A stretch of DNA of 50,548 bases, taken from contig FTLJ01000523.1 of the NCBI GenBank assembly GCA_900155495.1, forward strand, positions 1 through 50,548. The letters run 5' to 3'. Of the stretch, positions 41,618-50,548 are shown in pieces. The DNA comes from Porogramme epimiltina. Taxonomy: Eukaryota > Basidiomycota > Agaricomycetes > Polyporales > Polyporaceae. Both the position numbers and the translations under genes were made by a program. The notes below the pieces were generated by a model. That model saw only the letters and a program-made list of their open reading frames with translations, was not told where the DNA came from and ran no database searches. How positions within the stretch are numbered: the stretch's first letter is position 1; each line of letters starts with the position of its first letter.

Positions 41618-43908
41618 TCACGCAGCGAGCGGCGCAGGAGCGGGCCCACGCTCGAGGTCTGCCTGCGGCGCGCCCTGCCGGCCAAACCGCAGGAAGCCAA
41701 ACCGCCCTCGCTCGGGCTGCGCGACCGGCGGGGGCAGGGCGGGCGCGGCGACGGCGGGCACGGGCACGGGCGGGACGTGGTCCTCGATCGACGCGGACTC
41801 GCGGTGCTCGTCCTTCTCCGGGGGCGTCGTCGTGATGCGCAGGAGGGAGGTGTAGGCTGCAATGCAAAGCGCAATGTCAGGCAAACGTCGGACGGCTAGA
41901 CGAGAGAGAAATACATACGTTGACGGCAGACAGGACAGAACCAGCCCTTCGCCTTCCTCTTCCTCCGCGGGTTCTGCACCGTAGGCACTGGCGGAGGCGC
42001 GACGGGGGCAGCACCCTCACCCTCCGCTGCACCCGCAGCGGCGTCAGGCGCCCCCTCCGTCGGCGCAGTCTCTCCCGCGGCACCGTCCGCGCCAGGCGCG
42101 TTCGTCTCGCTGTCGGTGTGTACGATCGTCCCTCCAGCGCCAAACTCGATCATGTTCACCGCGCAGTCGCGGCACGCGACAAGGTGGCGGCACGGGAGCA
42201 GCACGACCTCGCGCGGGGATGAAAGGCACAGAAGACACTCGGACGACGGTTCGTCGTCGGCAGCGGCGGCAGTGGTGGGCGGGACGGCAGGCGGGTAGGT
42301 GTGGGTGTCGAGTTGGGCAGTTGGTGGCGGGGCAGTAGGTTGGCTGGATGTTGTCGAATTGGCAGAAAGCCCGTAGATTTCGTGGAGATGGAAGGTGTGT
42401 AGGCCGATCTGGTAGGGAATCATAAGCACAGTTGCGCTACGGTGATGCTACCGGGACGCACCGTAGCTTCGCGCTTGACGACCTTGACGACCCATGGCCG
42501 TTTGTCTTCGTCCTCCTCAGCACCCTCCACGGCAACTGGCGGAGCACCGAACCGGACGATGTGCAGATAGGTGACCTGCTCGTTTGGCGATGGCAGATCC
42601 TTGCCATCCTCGTCCAACGCGGTGAGGCGGATAGTCACGCGGACGCCGACGTCCTCCTCCTTGCTCTCCTTGCCCTTATCCTCGCCATCCGCAGGGTGCG
42701 CGTCCGCATCGACAACCGCAAGCGCAGGGCCCGCAACGTTGCGGTCCTGGTTCCGTTTCCGGAAGTGGAAGTTCGTGAAGCGCTTCTTGCGCGGCGCGGG
42801 CTCACCAGTGGGTGCGTCCGCGGCCGGAGCCTGTTTCTCCGCATCCGCGGCGGACGACGCAGCCTCACCGGAGGGCGTTGCAGCACGCAGGTGGTGGTCG
42901 AACCGGCCGAGCTCGAGCATCGCGCCGTCCTCGAACTTGAGCGTCTTGCCGAACCCGCCCTCGGTGATAGACTCGAAGACGAGGAGCTTGGAGAAGCCGG
43001 AGGCGTCCGGCTTGCCAGCCATGGGGTGCTTGGGCGCGAGGAGGACGCTGACGCGGATCGCGCATTTCGGGGCGTCGCAGTCGTACTCGAACTCGAGCGC
43101 GTGGTGGTGCTGCGAGTCGGCGTGCTCCGCGTCATCGGACGCCTCGTTCTCGAGCGGGGAGAGGCGGAGCGTGGGACGCTTGAGATTGACGAGTGCCTGC
43201 AGCGTCGTCGTGGAATAGTGTGTCTGCGCGCGGGCCGAGGATAAGTATATTGTGGGACAGCGGGCGGAGACGCAATAAGCCCGTGCGACCATCAGCGGGG
43301 TGCGCCCCGTCGACCGCTGTGCCCCGCGAGGCTTGTGCGGACGTCCGGTACGCACGTCATACGCCCGTTGAGATCCCCCAGCACACAACAGCTTCGCCCG
43401 ACGACGGCGACGGCAAGCGCAGCGCGCGCCCGGGCACGCCGGAGGGGAAACGGACGCTCACCTCCTTGCTCTTCGCTATCCAGCCCTTCACGATATCTGG
43501 CGTGAGCACGTCCGAGCTCTTTTCCCCGCTCTCAGTCCAGTCTGGGCCGCCGCCCAGGACGCCGATGTTGGGCCCGAAGAGGGTGTCGTTGTTCTTCTTC
43601 TCTGGGGCCGTGGGTGCAGGCGCCGCGCCCGGGGCGGGGGCGGGCGTGCCCATGTCGATGACGACGGCATTCTGAGCCATGCGGGTCGCGGTGCGAGAGA
43701 GGTTGGTGTCCACGCGAGCGAGGTAGGGCGGCTGGTGCAGGCTCCGAACCCGGTTCCAAGACGCGTACTGGCTGTTGTCTGGGGGGTAACCGTGCGCCGG
43801 TTAGATGCGAATAGAGAAGAAGTTGAGGCAGGAAAAGAGATGGCAGAGCAAGACGGGAGAGATGGGGGATAGGGGCTGCTACGCACACCAGGAGGCAAAG
43901 CTGGCCAT
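41618..43908 (-). CDS. Mahogunin (MGRN1/RNF157)-like RING E3 ubiquitin ligase
   Basis: Five exons on the minus strand: 43908-43887, 43778-43462, 43223-42462, 42408-41919 and 41856-41618, coding for 609 residues. The middle part (residues 114-375) has LVNLKRPTLRLSPL, FEYDCDAPKCAIRV and TYLHIVRFG blocks like the conserved domain that precedes the RING in the mahogunin family, with a low-complexity insert. The RING begins ECLLC (Cys425, Cys428) and continues with LPCRHLVAC (Cys440, His442, Cys446) and Cys449. The last pair, CPVC (Cys525, Cys528), comes only after 75 residues, where animal members have about 10. The inserted part is Ala/Pro/Glu-rich and ends in a basic RRKRKAKG. Ubiquitin transfer is inferred; substrates are unknown. 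The 22-nt first exon is the weakest element: the frame is also open from a Met at 43713 in the second exon. Confidence 0.85.
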
Positions 43909-44895
43909 CCAACGGGCGGGGGGAGACTTTGTAGTCTGGGAGAGGGGGAAAGAGGCACAGGCGAGTGGGAGCCTTGGGCGCGGAACCTATGCTGCTCTTC
44001 TAATCTTGGAGAGTCACGCATTTGTAAGTCTCGATCTCACACTTGACTCGCTCGCGCTCAGCTCCCCGGCCGTTCTCTCTCCCTTTGACTCGAGAGCACA
44101 CCTGCTGTCGCCATCGATGTCCTCGCGGCCTGCCAGTTCGAATCTACCGCCGCGGCTGAGGCCAGAGAGGGGGACGCTCGCCCCTCGAGCTCAGGAGATC
44201 GGGTCGAGCCCGAATCTCGATGATGCAATGGCCGCGGACGGGTGTTCGGGGGCTCTGCCCGTTTAGACCGAGGTGTATGCATCTGACACTCCTGTGCCAC
44301 TCCGCAGCGGCGTGTGCGTGCGACGAGTCGACCGCTCGTGAGAAGTCGTCGTCCCCCGCAGCTGTTCGTCTCCAGTCGTCTCGGGTAAGCTATTGGATCG
44401 CATTGGTCACCCTCTTGGCGCCAACGAGGTAAGCCAGTCCAGAGTTCGACACAGGAACCTCGTTCCAGCCTAGCCAGTTGTCCAAACCGCCTGGCTCTCA
44501 AACTCAACATTTCGACAAAATGCCGCGATGCTCGCGAGAAGACCTCGACGTCGGCGCGAAAGTTACAACTCAGCAAGGGAGGCTGTGGGTGTTGTGGGCA
44601 AAATGAAAGATCGACAGCAACGTGTCCTACTGAAGGATGAATCATTCCTCTGCCGAACATCGCAGCTGGCGGAGTCGTCATGACGCTCGCCACGAACATT
44701 TTCGACCAAGAAATTGGCTCGCGAAAATAGGAACAGGACAGCGCCGCAAAACAATCTTCGAGGGGTGCGCTAATCAAGCGCCAACGCTTGGTGTGTGGAT
44801 TGTACATGTATTGCATAGAATGCCTTGCAGTGTCATGTCATATGCATGCGGGAAAGTCGTAGCGGAGAGGTAAAGGACAGCAGCAAAATACAAAA
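43909..44895. other. Spacer of about 1 kb
   Basis: Between the RING ligase gene and the uL15 gene. A 252-codon open frame on the minus strand (44058-44816) has no recognisable domain and overlaps likely promoter and 3' UTR sequence, so it was not called. Confidence 0.45.
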
Positions 44896-45570
44896 CTATG
44901 CGATCAGCTTGACAACACCACCGGCCTCCTTGATCTTTGCCCTGAAGAAAGATGCGTTGAGAACATAGTCGGAAGAGGAGAAGACGAGATACGTACTCAG
45001 CCTTCGCTGAGACGAAGCGCGCTTTTAGGATGAAGGGGAGCTTGGGCAGCCTAGGTGAGGGCACACGCAGTCAGCACAAGCGGCCCATGACACCAGACCA
45101 GACGAAGGCTCTACTCACTGTCCGTTGCCCAAAACCTTGCCGTAACCGTGCTGGAGGGTGTCGATCACGGGGACGACCTCCGAGCTCTCGGTAAGACCCT
45201 CCTTCTCCGCAGCGGGCACAAGCGTCCAGAGCTTGTCGACGTTGATGATCGGGCGCCATTGGAGGTTGCGGGTGAGGTGGAAGCGGCGCATACCGACCTT
45301 ACCGAAGTAACCAGGATGGTACTTATCGAAGTTGGTCCTGCACACGGCAAATTACGGCACCGATTCGGCGGGCGGGGGAGACGGAGGGGGTGAGGGGTAG
45401 CCGTCAGGAAAAATGCTGCTGAGTGCACAATTTGGGCGAACGCACCTGTGGTGGTGCTGACCACCAGCGAGACCGCGACCTCCGGGATGCTTGCGGTGCT
45501 TGCCAACACGACCGTGACCGGCCGAGACGTGGCCGCGGTGCTTGCGAGTCTTGGTGAACCGCGTCGGCAT
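44896..45570 (-). CDS. 60S ribosomal protein uL15 (RPL27a; yeast L28)
   Basis: Four exons on the minus strand: 45570-45446, 45337-45119, 45050-44997 and 44941-44896, coding for 147 residues (human RPL27a 148, yeast L28 149). The N-terminus is the typical basic, Gly/His-rich extension ([20 protein letters not shown], then [13 protein letters not shown]) that threads into the large subunit. The rest covers [27 protein letters not shown] and the C-terminal [11 protein letters not shown]. It is a structural protein of the large ribosomal subunit. Transcribed divergently from Rpb11, with 603 bp between start codons. Confidence 0.97.
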
Positions 45571-46173
45571 TTTCTGTCGTGCGCGAAGGAAGAGGAGGGT
45601 AGTCAGCGTCTCGTTCCGCCCTATGTCATCCAGACGTCCCGCGACCGATCCACCGCCGAATCAGACTCAAACACCATCAAAATTGTATCCGTGGGGGAGC
45701 TCGAGACGAGGAGAATGCGACGGGGACAGTCTTGCGGCGAGGAGGGGCGTAGACTCACCTTGAGGGAGGCGGGAGTTGAGGGCGTATACGGAGGCGGCCT
45801 TGCTGAACGCTACGGCTCTCTGGCGCGGTGGCTGAGAGTTTGTCTATGTTTGGATTTAGCTTAGGCGCCGAAGAACAAGCGCGCGAGGAATTTCCTCGAG
45901 GCGTTGGCATAAACGCCCAAGTCTTGTCCTTTGCTCTGCTCGCTCACGTTGTCGGGTGTAGCTCCTCGGTGAGTACTTCTTCCCTCTACCCTTTCATGAT
46001 GGCGGCTTCAAGAAAGCCTACTATTTATTGTCCATGAATCCCCGTGATTTCAAAATGTGTTCTGAATCTCAACCCGCCTTCTCACAAGTGCTGGAGAGCA
46101 ATTTCGCTGACTATTCCTCACTACAGACACGTTGTCGCGTCGAGAGTCCCTGCCTTGTCAGTAGATACCCATC
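45571..46173. promoter_or_regulatory. Divergent promoter region, uL15 / Rpb11
   Basis: A 603-bp spacer between the start codons of two growth-related genes. No clear TATA box or known ribosomal-protein promoter motif could be named. A small antisense-oriented upstream intron in either 5' UTR is possible but not provable. Confidence 0.4.
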
Positions 46174-46781
46174 ATGAATGCTATCAATCGATATGAGCTT
46201 TACGTTCTTGAGGAGGGAGAACGACCGTGCGTCACCCCAGTCTGAGTGTTGTGTGAACGAGGGCTCACCGTGTGCCCGTCCCAATCAACAGAGTTGAGGT
46301 CTCGGAGGACACGAAGATCCCTAACGCCGCGACGATTAAGATCGTAAAGCAAGACCACACCCTCGCGAACCTCCTCCGCGCGTACGTCTTTTCACGCTCT
46401 CTCCCCTGCCGCACACCACCCTCGTCCCCTCTTCCGTCGCGCACCCCTCCTCCCCCTTACCCCTTCCGGCCCCGTCTGACTTGGCCACCACACAGCCAGC
46501 TCCTCGGGATGCCGAACGTGCTCTTCGCGGGGTACAAGGTCCCGCACCCGCTGCAGCCACACTTCCTGCTCAAGATCCAGACGGACGGCTCCGCGACGCC
46601 CGCGGCGGTGCTCGAGCTCGCGTGCACGAACCTCATCGGCATGCTCGCGACGCTCGAGGGCAAGTTCAAGCGCGAGTTCACGATGAACACCGTCGAGGGC
46701 GGCGTGCAGGAGGACGCGTACGGCGTGCCGACGTCCGGGCCGCAGTGGGAGGGCGGGTCGTCGTATGTCGACCTCGGGTGA
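46174..46781 (+). CDS. RNA polymerase II subunit Rpb11
   Basis: Three exons: 46174-46226, 46292-46381 and 46496-46781, coding for 142 residues. The protein begins MNAINRYELYVLEEGERP, has the dimerisation motif TIKIVKQDHTLANLLR, then NVLFAGYKVPHPLQPHFLLK and a C-terminal helix. These are the hallmarks of the Rpb11/POLR2J family, which pairs with Rpb3 as the eukaryotic counterpart of the bacterial alpha dimer in the Pol II assembly platform. About 20 residues longer than human POLR2J (117) at the C-terminus, where a Gly-rich tail ending in YVDLG is present. The exon 1 donor was chosen because it alone joins ERP to VEVSEDTK in frame. Confidence 0.95.
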
Positions 46782-47640
46782 GGTGGGAGCGCGACGGGGT
46801 GGGGTGGTGTGGAAGCGGCGAGGAGGCGTGCTTTGTGGGGTGGTGCATTGGGCTGTCTCCGCCTTGCGAGAAGGCTGGCGGCGCAGGTGCGGACCGTGTA
46901 TTGTATCTTGCAGCTAATACGTGTATTTTAGTGCAACGTCTGCTCGTCGTTGCTATCGCCTCCGTCCAATGCAACCCTCGGATATCTACCCTTTTCCAAT
47001 GTCGTGAATGTTCACTCCGCTGAGAGCCGAACCGACCTGCGCGCCACTGCCAATTTCATGACAACTTTACCCTCATCTCCGGGGAAGAAGTCCAGTCGGA
47101 TCAACAATATAACCTCTCCGTCTCCAAGTCGTTTGTTCCCGCCTGTGTGCTCCTGACTTCCATCCATCCGCGTAATCACGTTGTATACCTAGCTATCAAA
47201 CGGTCCTACTTCGTATCGATCTTCCAGGATCAGAAGGAGGGCGCACACGAAGTCGTTCAGCATATACTTCGTATCCTATATTGTTTGTTCGTCATTGGAT
47301 TTGAGTGGGACACAGAAAGAACATCGCGGACACAATTCTAAGTCACTACGGTCTGCAAGCTACTGCTTCAAGTTAAACCAGCCATACCTAATTTCCCCTT
47401 GAACGCATCTCCACCTGCGCATGCCATTCCCATCTCCATCTCTTCCCCGTAGAATTCATTTTGCCCCGTCGAGGGCCGACCGCGTCATTGCGTTTAGTGA
47501 GGTCACGGTAATGGATATTACCGTGCTTATGACGGGATAGCTTGAATAGTCGAACCCTCCACCTGCTTCCGGAGGGGGAAGGGGCGTCTGCTATCTGTAC
47601 CACGAATAAACCCCATGGCTGATACGGTAAAACGACTGAC
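46782..47640. other. Convergent spacer of about 860 bp
   Basis: 3' flanks of Rpb11 and the F-box gene. No gene was seen. Confidence 0.5.
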
Positions 47641-49085
47641 TCACAGCCCGCCTAAGTGAGATACGGATACGTTTAAACAAACTTTCTGGGAAATCTTCGG
47701 GAGTTTCTTCCACAACGCATCCTTGATGACGGCGGGTTGGGAGAAACGAGTGCGAAGATTGTCCCAGTCATCTGGGGTGTCTGACGGCCAGGGGAAATGC
47801 ATTTTTAGGGACAATGTAGTGAGTTGATTGAAATGATTGTCGATCAACGAGTCCAGGTCCTGTGCTTCCCGAAGCATCAACTCGAGCCCAGTCGATAAAG
47901 AGCCGCTGTCGGCGCTATTCCGAGGTGGGTGCCACGTCAAGTGAAGGGAGAGAATCTTGATGCCCGAGTTTAGCGACCCCGTCGAAATAAGGGCTCCTAT
48001 GGACTCCCAAGGCTCGAATACTTCGCTACGAAACGTTATATTGATGGCTAGAGAGCGAAGGCTGGTGAAATGGGGCAGGGACCCGATGAAGCCTATGTAT
48101 GATTTATTAGTGATACCAGCAGCCCCGTAAACTGGTACATTCTCAATGTCACGTACTATCCTTTAGGAGGTCTTCTACCCATATGTCCTTAATGGTTAGT
48201 CGAGTAGTAGACGGACCAACGTACTCCCAGAACCCTGTAACTTCCGTTGTGAATGTGGCTAAGCACGTGGCGAGGTCCGCAAGAGAGGCCGCCAGGGAAG
48301 TGGTTGAGAGCCATTGAAGCATCTGGTTATTGCAGGTGGCATCTCCGTACAGAATTTCAAGGCTACGAAGTCTTCTCAGAAAAGGGGATTTGCGCGAACT
48401 GCGAGGGAAGGGGAGAAGTGGCTGTGAGCTGCCGGCAATAGGCCACGTTGTATTGACTACCGTGAGGTCGGTCAATGAGTGTAAGGATGCAAGTGTGTAG
48501 CGGGCTGCAGCAAATGAAGGGAACCTGCAATTCCAGAGGGCGAGGATTCGCACGGAAGCGAATGCCGAGAGAGCGGCGAACTTCCGAGGGGATGGGGAGC
48601 TCTCCACCATGTCGAACTTCAGACTGTGGAGATGAAGCCTCTCCAGGTTTGGGAATTGACCACCGAGTTCGTGGATAAAGAGTCTTGTGGAGTTTTTCTT
48701 ACTCAGCCCATACGATGGCAGATCGTACAAAGAGAATTGGCGGGTGGATAGAAGCCAGGACCTCCCTGATTCGGAGCGAACGGCGCTGGAGATGAAGAGG
48801 GCATATTGCTCATCGGACGTGATGATGGCATGGGTGAAGAGAGTGTGGCGGCTGGCGGGCAACCAGTTGCGACAGACAAGGGCGCAACTGCACAGTGAAC
48901 CGTAGCCGCGACGATAGATAAAGTTGCCGTCGACATCGGGGAGGAACGAGATAATCACGTCGGTGATCTCCCCAGGGAGGTATGGTGGAGCGGCCTGCGA
49001 TGCAGCCTGAACTTGTGAGAGGTTACGAGGCAGTCACACGAGACCGACGAGAACGCACATGAGCCAAGTATTCGCCCTCGTCCAT
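47641..49085 (-). CDS. F-box protein with leucine-rich-like C-terminus
   Basis: Three exons on the minus strand: 49085-49059, 49006-48157 and 48092-47641, coding for 442 residues. The F-box lies at about residues 18-60: YLPGEITDVIISFLPDVDG followed by CSCALVCRNWLPASRHTLF. The remainder alternates short Leu-rich strands and helices (NLERLHLHSLKF, SVRILALWNC, SLTDLTVVN, LRSLAINITF), as in the divergent LRR-like domains of the many mushroom F-box proteins. Such proteins act as substrate receptors of SCF ubiquitin ligases; the target is unknown. The nine-residue first exon (MDEGEYLAH) was chosen because it joins in phase to the exon that contains the F-box. Confidence 0.82.
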
Positions 49086-50548
49086 TATTCGACAGAAAGT
49101 GTGCTTAGCTCTTAGAACGATACGGGTTGAGGAGACTAGTGTTCTTGATCACGCGAGCCTGTGAACGTTCGATAGTTGAGCACCTCTATATAGTGAATGT
49201 AGAATGCTTGGGGGTTACCTGTAGCCGAATAGTTGGTCGAAGAGTGGTGAAAGGGAGGCTCCCGGATGCTTTTGGTCGAGGGGGTGCGGGAATGGGCGCA
49301 ACGACTGACTGTTATGGAATGGTTGATCAGCACAGATCCTCCCCAGAACCTACCAGGAGCACGTACAGGGTAGGTTTCGAATGTTGCTCACCACCCAATA
49401 TGAAAGCGCAAGGTGCACTTGGGAAAGCGCGCAGACTCTTCGGTGTAGATAACGACTCGGAGTCTCCCCAAGTTCACACGGACGCCGGCTGCGCGGCACG
49501 GTCCCGCACACACGCAAGTCCGTGAACACGCTCCCGAAGTATGTACCTCTACTTCATCTCGCGCTACCTGGGGCTCTTCCAACAGCTGTGTGCGCCCTCC
49601 CCACTCGCTCACGCGCCGCTACCGCTCACTCCCGCCCCGCAGCCTGATGACGTCGACGGTCGAACCTCCTCCTGGTCTTGTGTGTCCCCCACAACTGACC
49701 GCGCATGCCCTCACTTACCCATCCTGCAGCTGCGAAGGCCAGGCGCTGAGCTCCTCCACGTAGGTCTCCCCCCCCCTCCAGCGCGCCGCCGCGGTACATC
49801 ATGAACGCTGACGCGGTCGCGTGCAGCGGAGATATCGGTGCGTGCCTCAGGCGCTCTGGGTCGCTGTGGCTTAGGGAGGCTCGCTCTTACGGCGCGCACA
49901 GGCGTCGCTCGTGATCATGTTCATCTCGTGGACGCGCGCCATCCGCTCGATGGTGCCCTTCTCTACGCACCGGCCGATGGGCGGCTGCCTTGTTGTGGAA
50001 GTGGCGCTCTTCAAGGTGTCTTAGTGCGTCTCCCCTCCTCCTCTTGACAATTGGTGCCGATTCTGATGTTGGGCTGTGAGTGCGGCTCGCGAGCGTAAGG
50101 GGGTGAGAGCGGGCGCTGACGCGGGATGAAGGAGCGGGGCGCAGCGGTCATGTCCCTCCTCAACTTCTACAAGTGCGCGACGTTCGCGCCGCTTGACAAT
50201 CCGCAGTTCATCTACTGCCTCTTCCACAACTTAACTTGAGTCTCGAATACGCTGTGTGAGCATCTCCCCCCTTTCCCTTGTTTCCTCTCGCTGCCGTCCA
50301 CTTCTGCTGTTTCGGTCGCTGACGCGTAATTGCTTTGTACAGGACGTGCTGTGAGTGCGGTCTTTCCTCTCCCCGCCCTGTGCGCGTTCGTGTGTGTGCA
50401 AGCTGACGGCTGCTGTGCGTGCAGCCATCCGTCCGTGTGAGTACCCCTTCCGTGCCTCCCTCCCTTTCCTATCTAAATGCCACCAACCTCCCCCCTCCCC
50501 CCCCCCCCCCCTCTCGCCACCCCATCTCCGCCCTCTCCGCCACGCCCC
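49086..50548. other. Right-end region without an intact gene
   Basis: Apart from the possible DUF6533-like fragments at 49540-50240, no gene could be supported. The last 100 bases are pyrimidine-rich with a poly-C run near 50495-50510. Confidence 0.45.
49540..50240 (+). pseudogene. Fragments resembling a DUF6533-type membrane protein
   Basis: Short stretches look like pieces of the multi-pass DUF6533 proteins common in mushrooms: MYLYFISRYLGLFQQ at 49541-49585, a hydrophobic piece SLVIMFISWTRAIRS around 49900-49950, and MSLLNFYKCATF around 50150-50185 with FIYCLFHN at its end. They are on the same strand and in the expected order, but stops and missing splice sites prevent an intact model. 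Either the gene is decayed or the reading here is incomplete. The family match rests on pattern memory only. Confidence 0.28.

Noticed and set aside
44058..44816. 252-codon open frame, minus strand
   Set aside because: No recognisable domain and no splice-consistent partner; sits between the 3' end of uL15 and the start of the RING gene.
1..50548. CRISPR array, prokaryotic operon or phage features
   Set aside because: Intron-rich eukaryotic genes throughout; no regularly spaced repeats, Shine-Dalgarno patterns or polycistronic layout.
1..50548. Secondary-metabolite gene cluster
   Set aside because: Two MFS transporters and a transcription factor lie in the same 12 kb, but no synthase, P450 or tailoring enzyme is present.

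Overview
The window reads as nuclear DNA of a filamentous basidiomycete, most likely an Agaricomycete. Almost every gene is cut by several short introns (mostly 45-110 nt) with GT-AG borders. There are two genes of the mushroom-associated DUF6593 family, and several products match fungal lineage-specific families (Gin4-type kinase, Bsc6-like MFS transporters, microbial-type PARG). Exon models were built by hand: every listed multi-exon gene closes in frame with consistent phases at every junction, but none has transcript support.

Layout. Bases 1 to about 4050 are very GC-rich and hold no convincing gene. A tRNA-Thr(AGT) at 4052-4124 (minus) marks the start of the gene-bearing part. Then come a bHLH transcription factor (4294-6481, +), a small four-helix membrane protein (7108-8007, +), two tandem MFS transporters with near-identical exon structure (10099-12452 and 13486-15774, both minus), an Aly/Yra1-type mRNA export adaptor (16563-17759, +), a 6-phosphofructo-2-kinase with a substituted bisphosphatase histidine (18129-20033, minus), and a divergently placed microbial-type poly(ADP-ribose) glycohydrolase (20343-21677, +).

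From about 21.7 to 36.5 kb the DNA looks less GC-rich and gene-poor. It holds two DUF6593 paralogues pointing away from each other (22918-23629 minus; 34389-35197 plus). Between them lie the GID/CTLH ubiquitin ligase subunit Gid9/MAEA (25439-27333, +) and an NCS1 uracil/allantoin-type permease (29083-31353, +), plus several kilobases with no readable gene.

From 36.5 kb genes are dense again and mostly housekeeping: Gin4/Hsl1-type septin-associated kinase (36490-39412, minus), a Tlg1/syntaxin-6 type SNARE (39793-40849, minus), a mahogunin-like RING E3 ligase (41618-43908, minus), ribosomal protein uL15 (RPL27a/L28; 44896-45570, minus), RNA polymerase II subunit Rpb11 (46174-46781, +) and an F-box protein (47641-49085, minus). 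The right end carries fragments that resemble a DUF6533-type membrane protein.

The genes do not form a pathway cluster. They are an ordinary fungal neighbourhood, with one tandem duplication (MFS) and one dispersed duplication (DUF6593). I did not find a convincing undescribed system. The most interesting points are single-residue or architectural departures inside known families: Ser in place of the catalytic His of FBPase-2, His at the SNARE zero layer, and a long insertion inside a RING. A block of promoter sequence kept between the two MFS duplicates is also notable.
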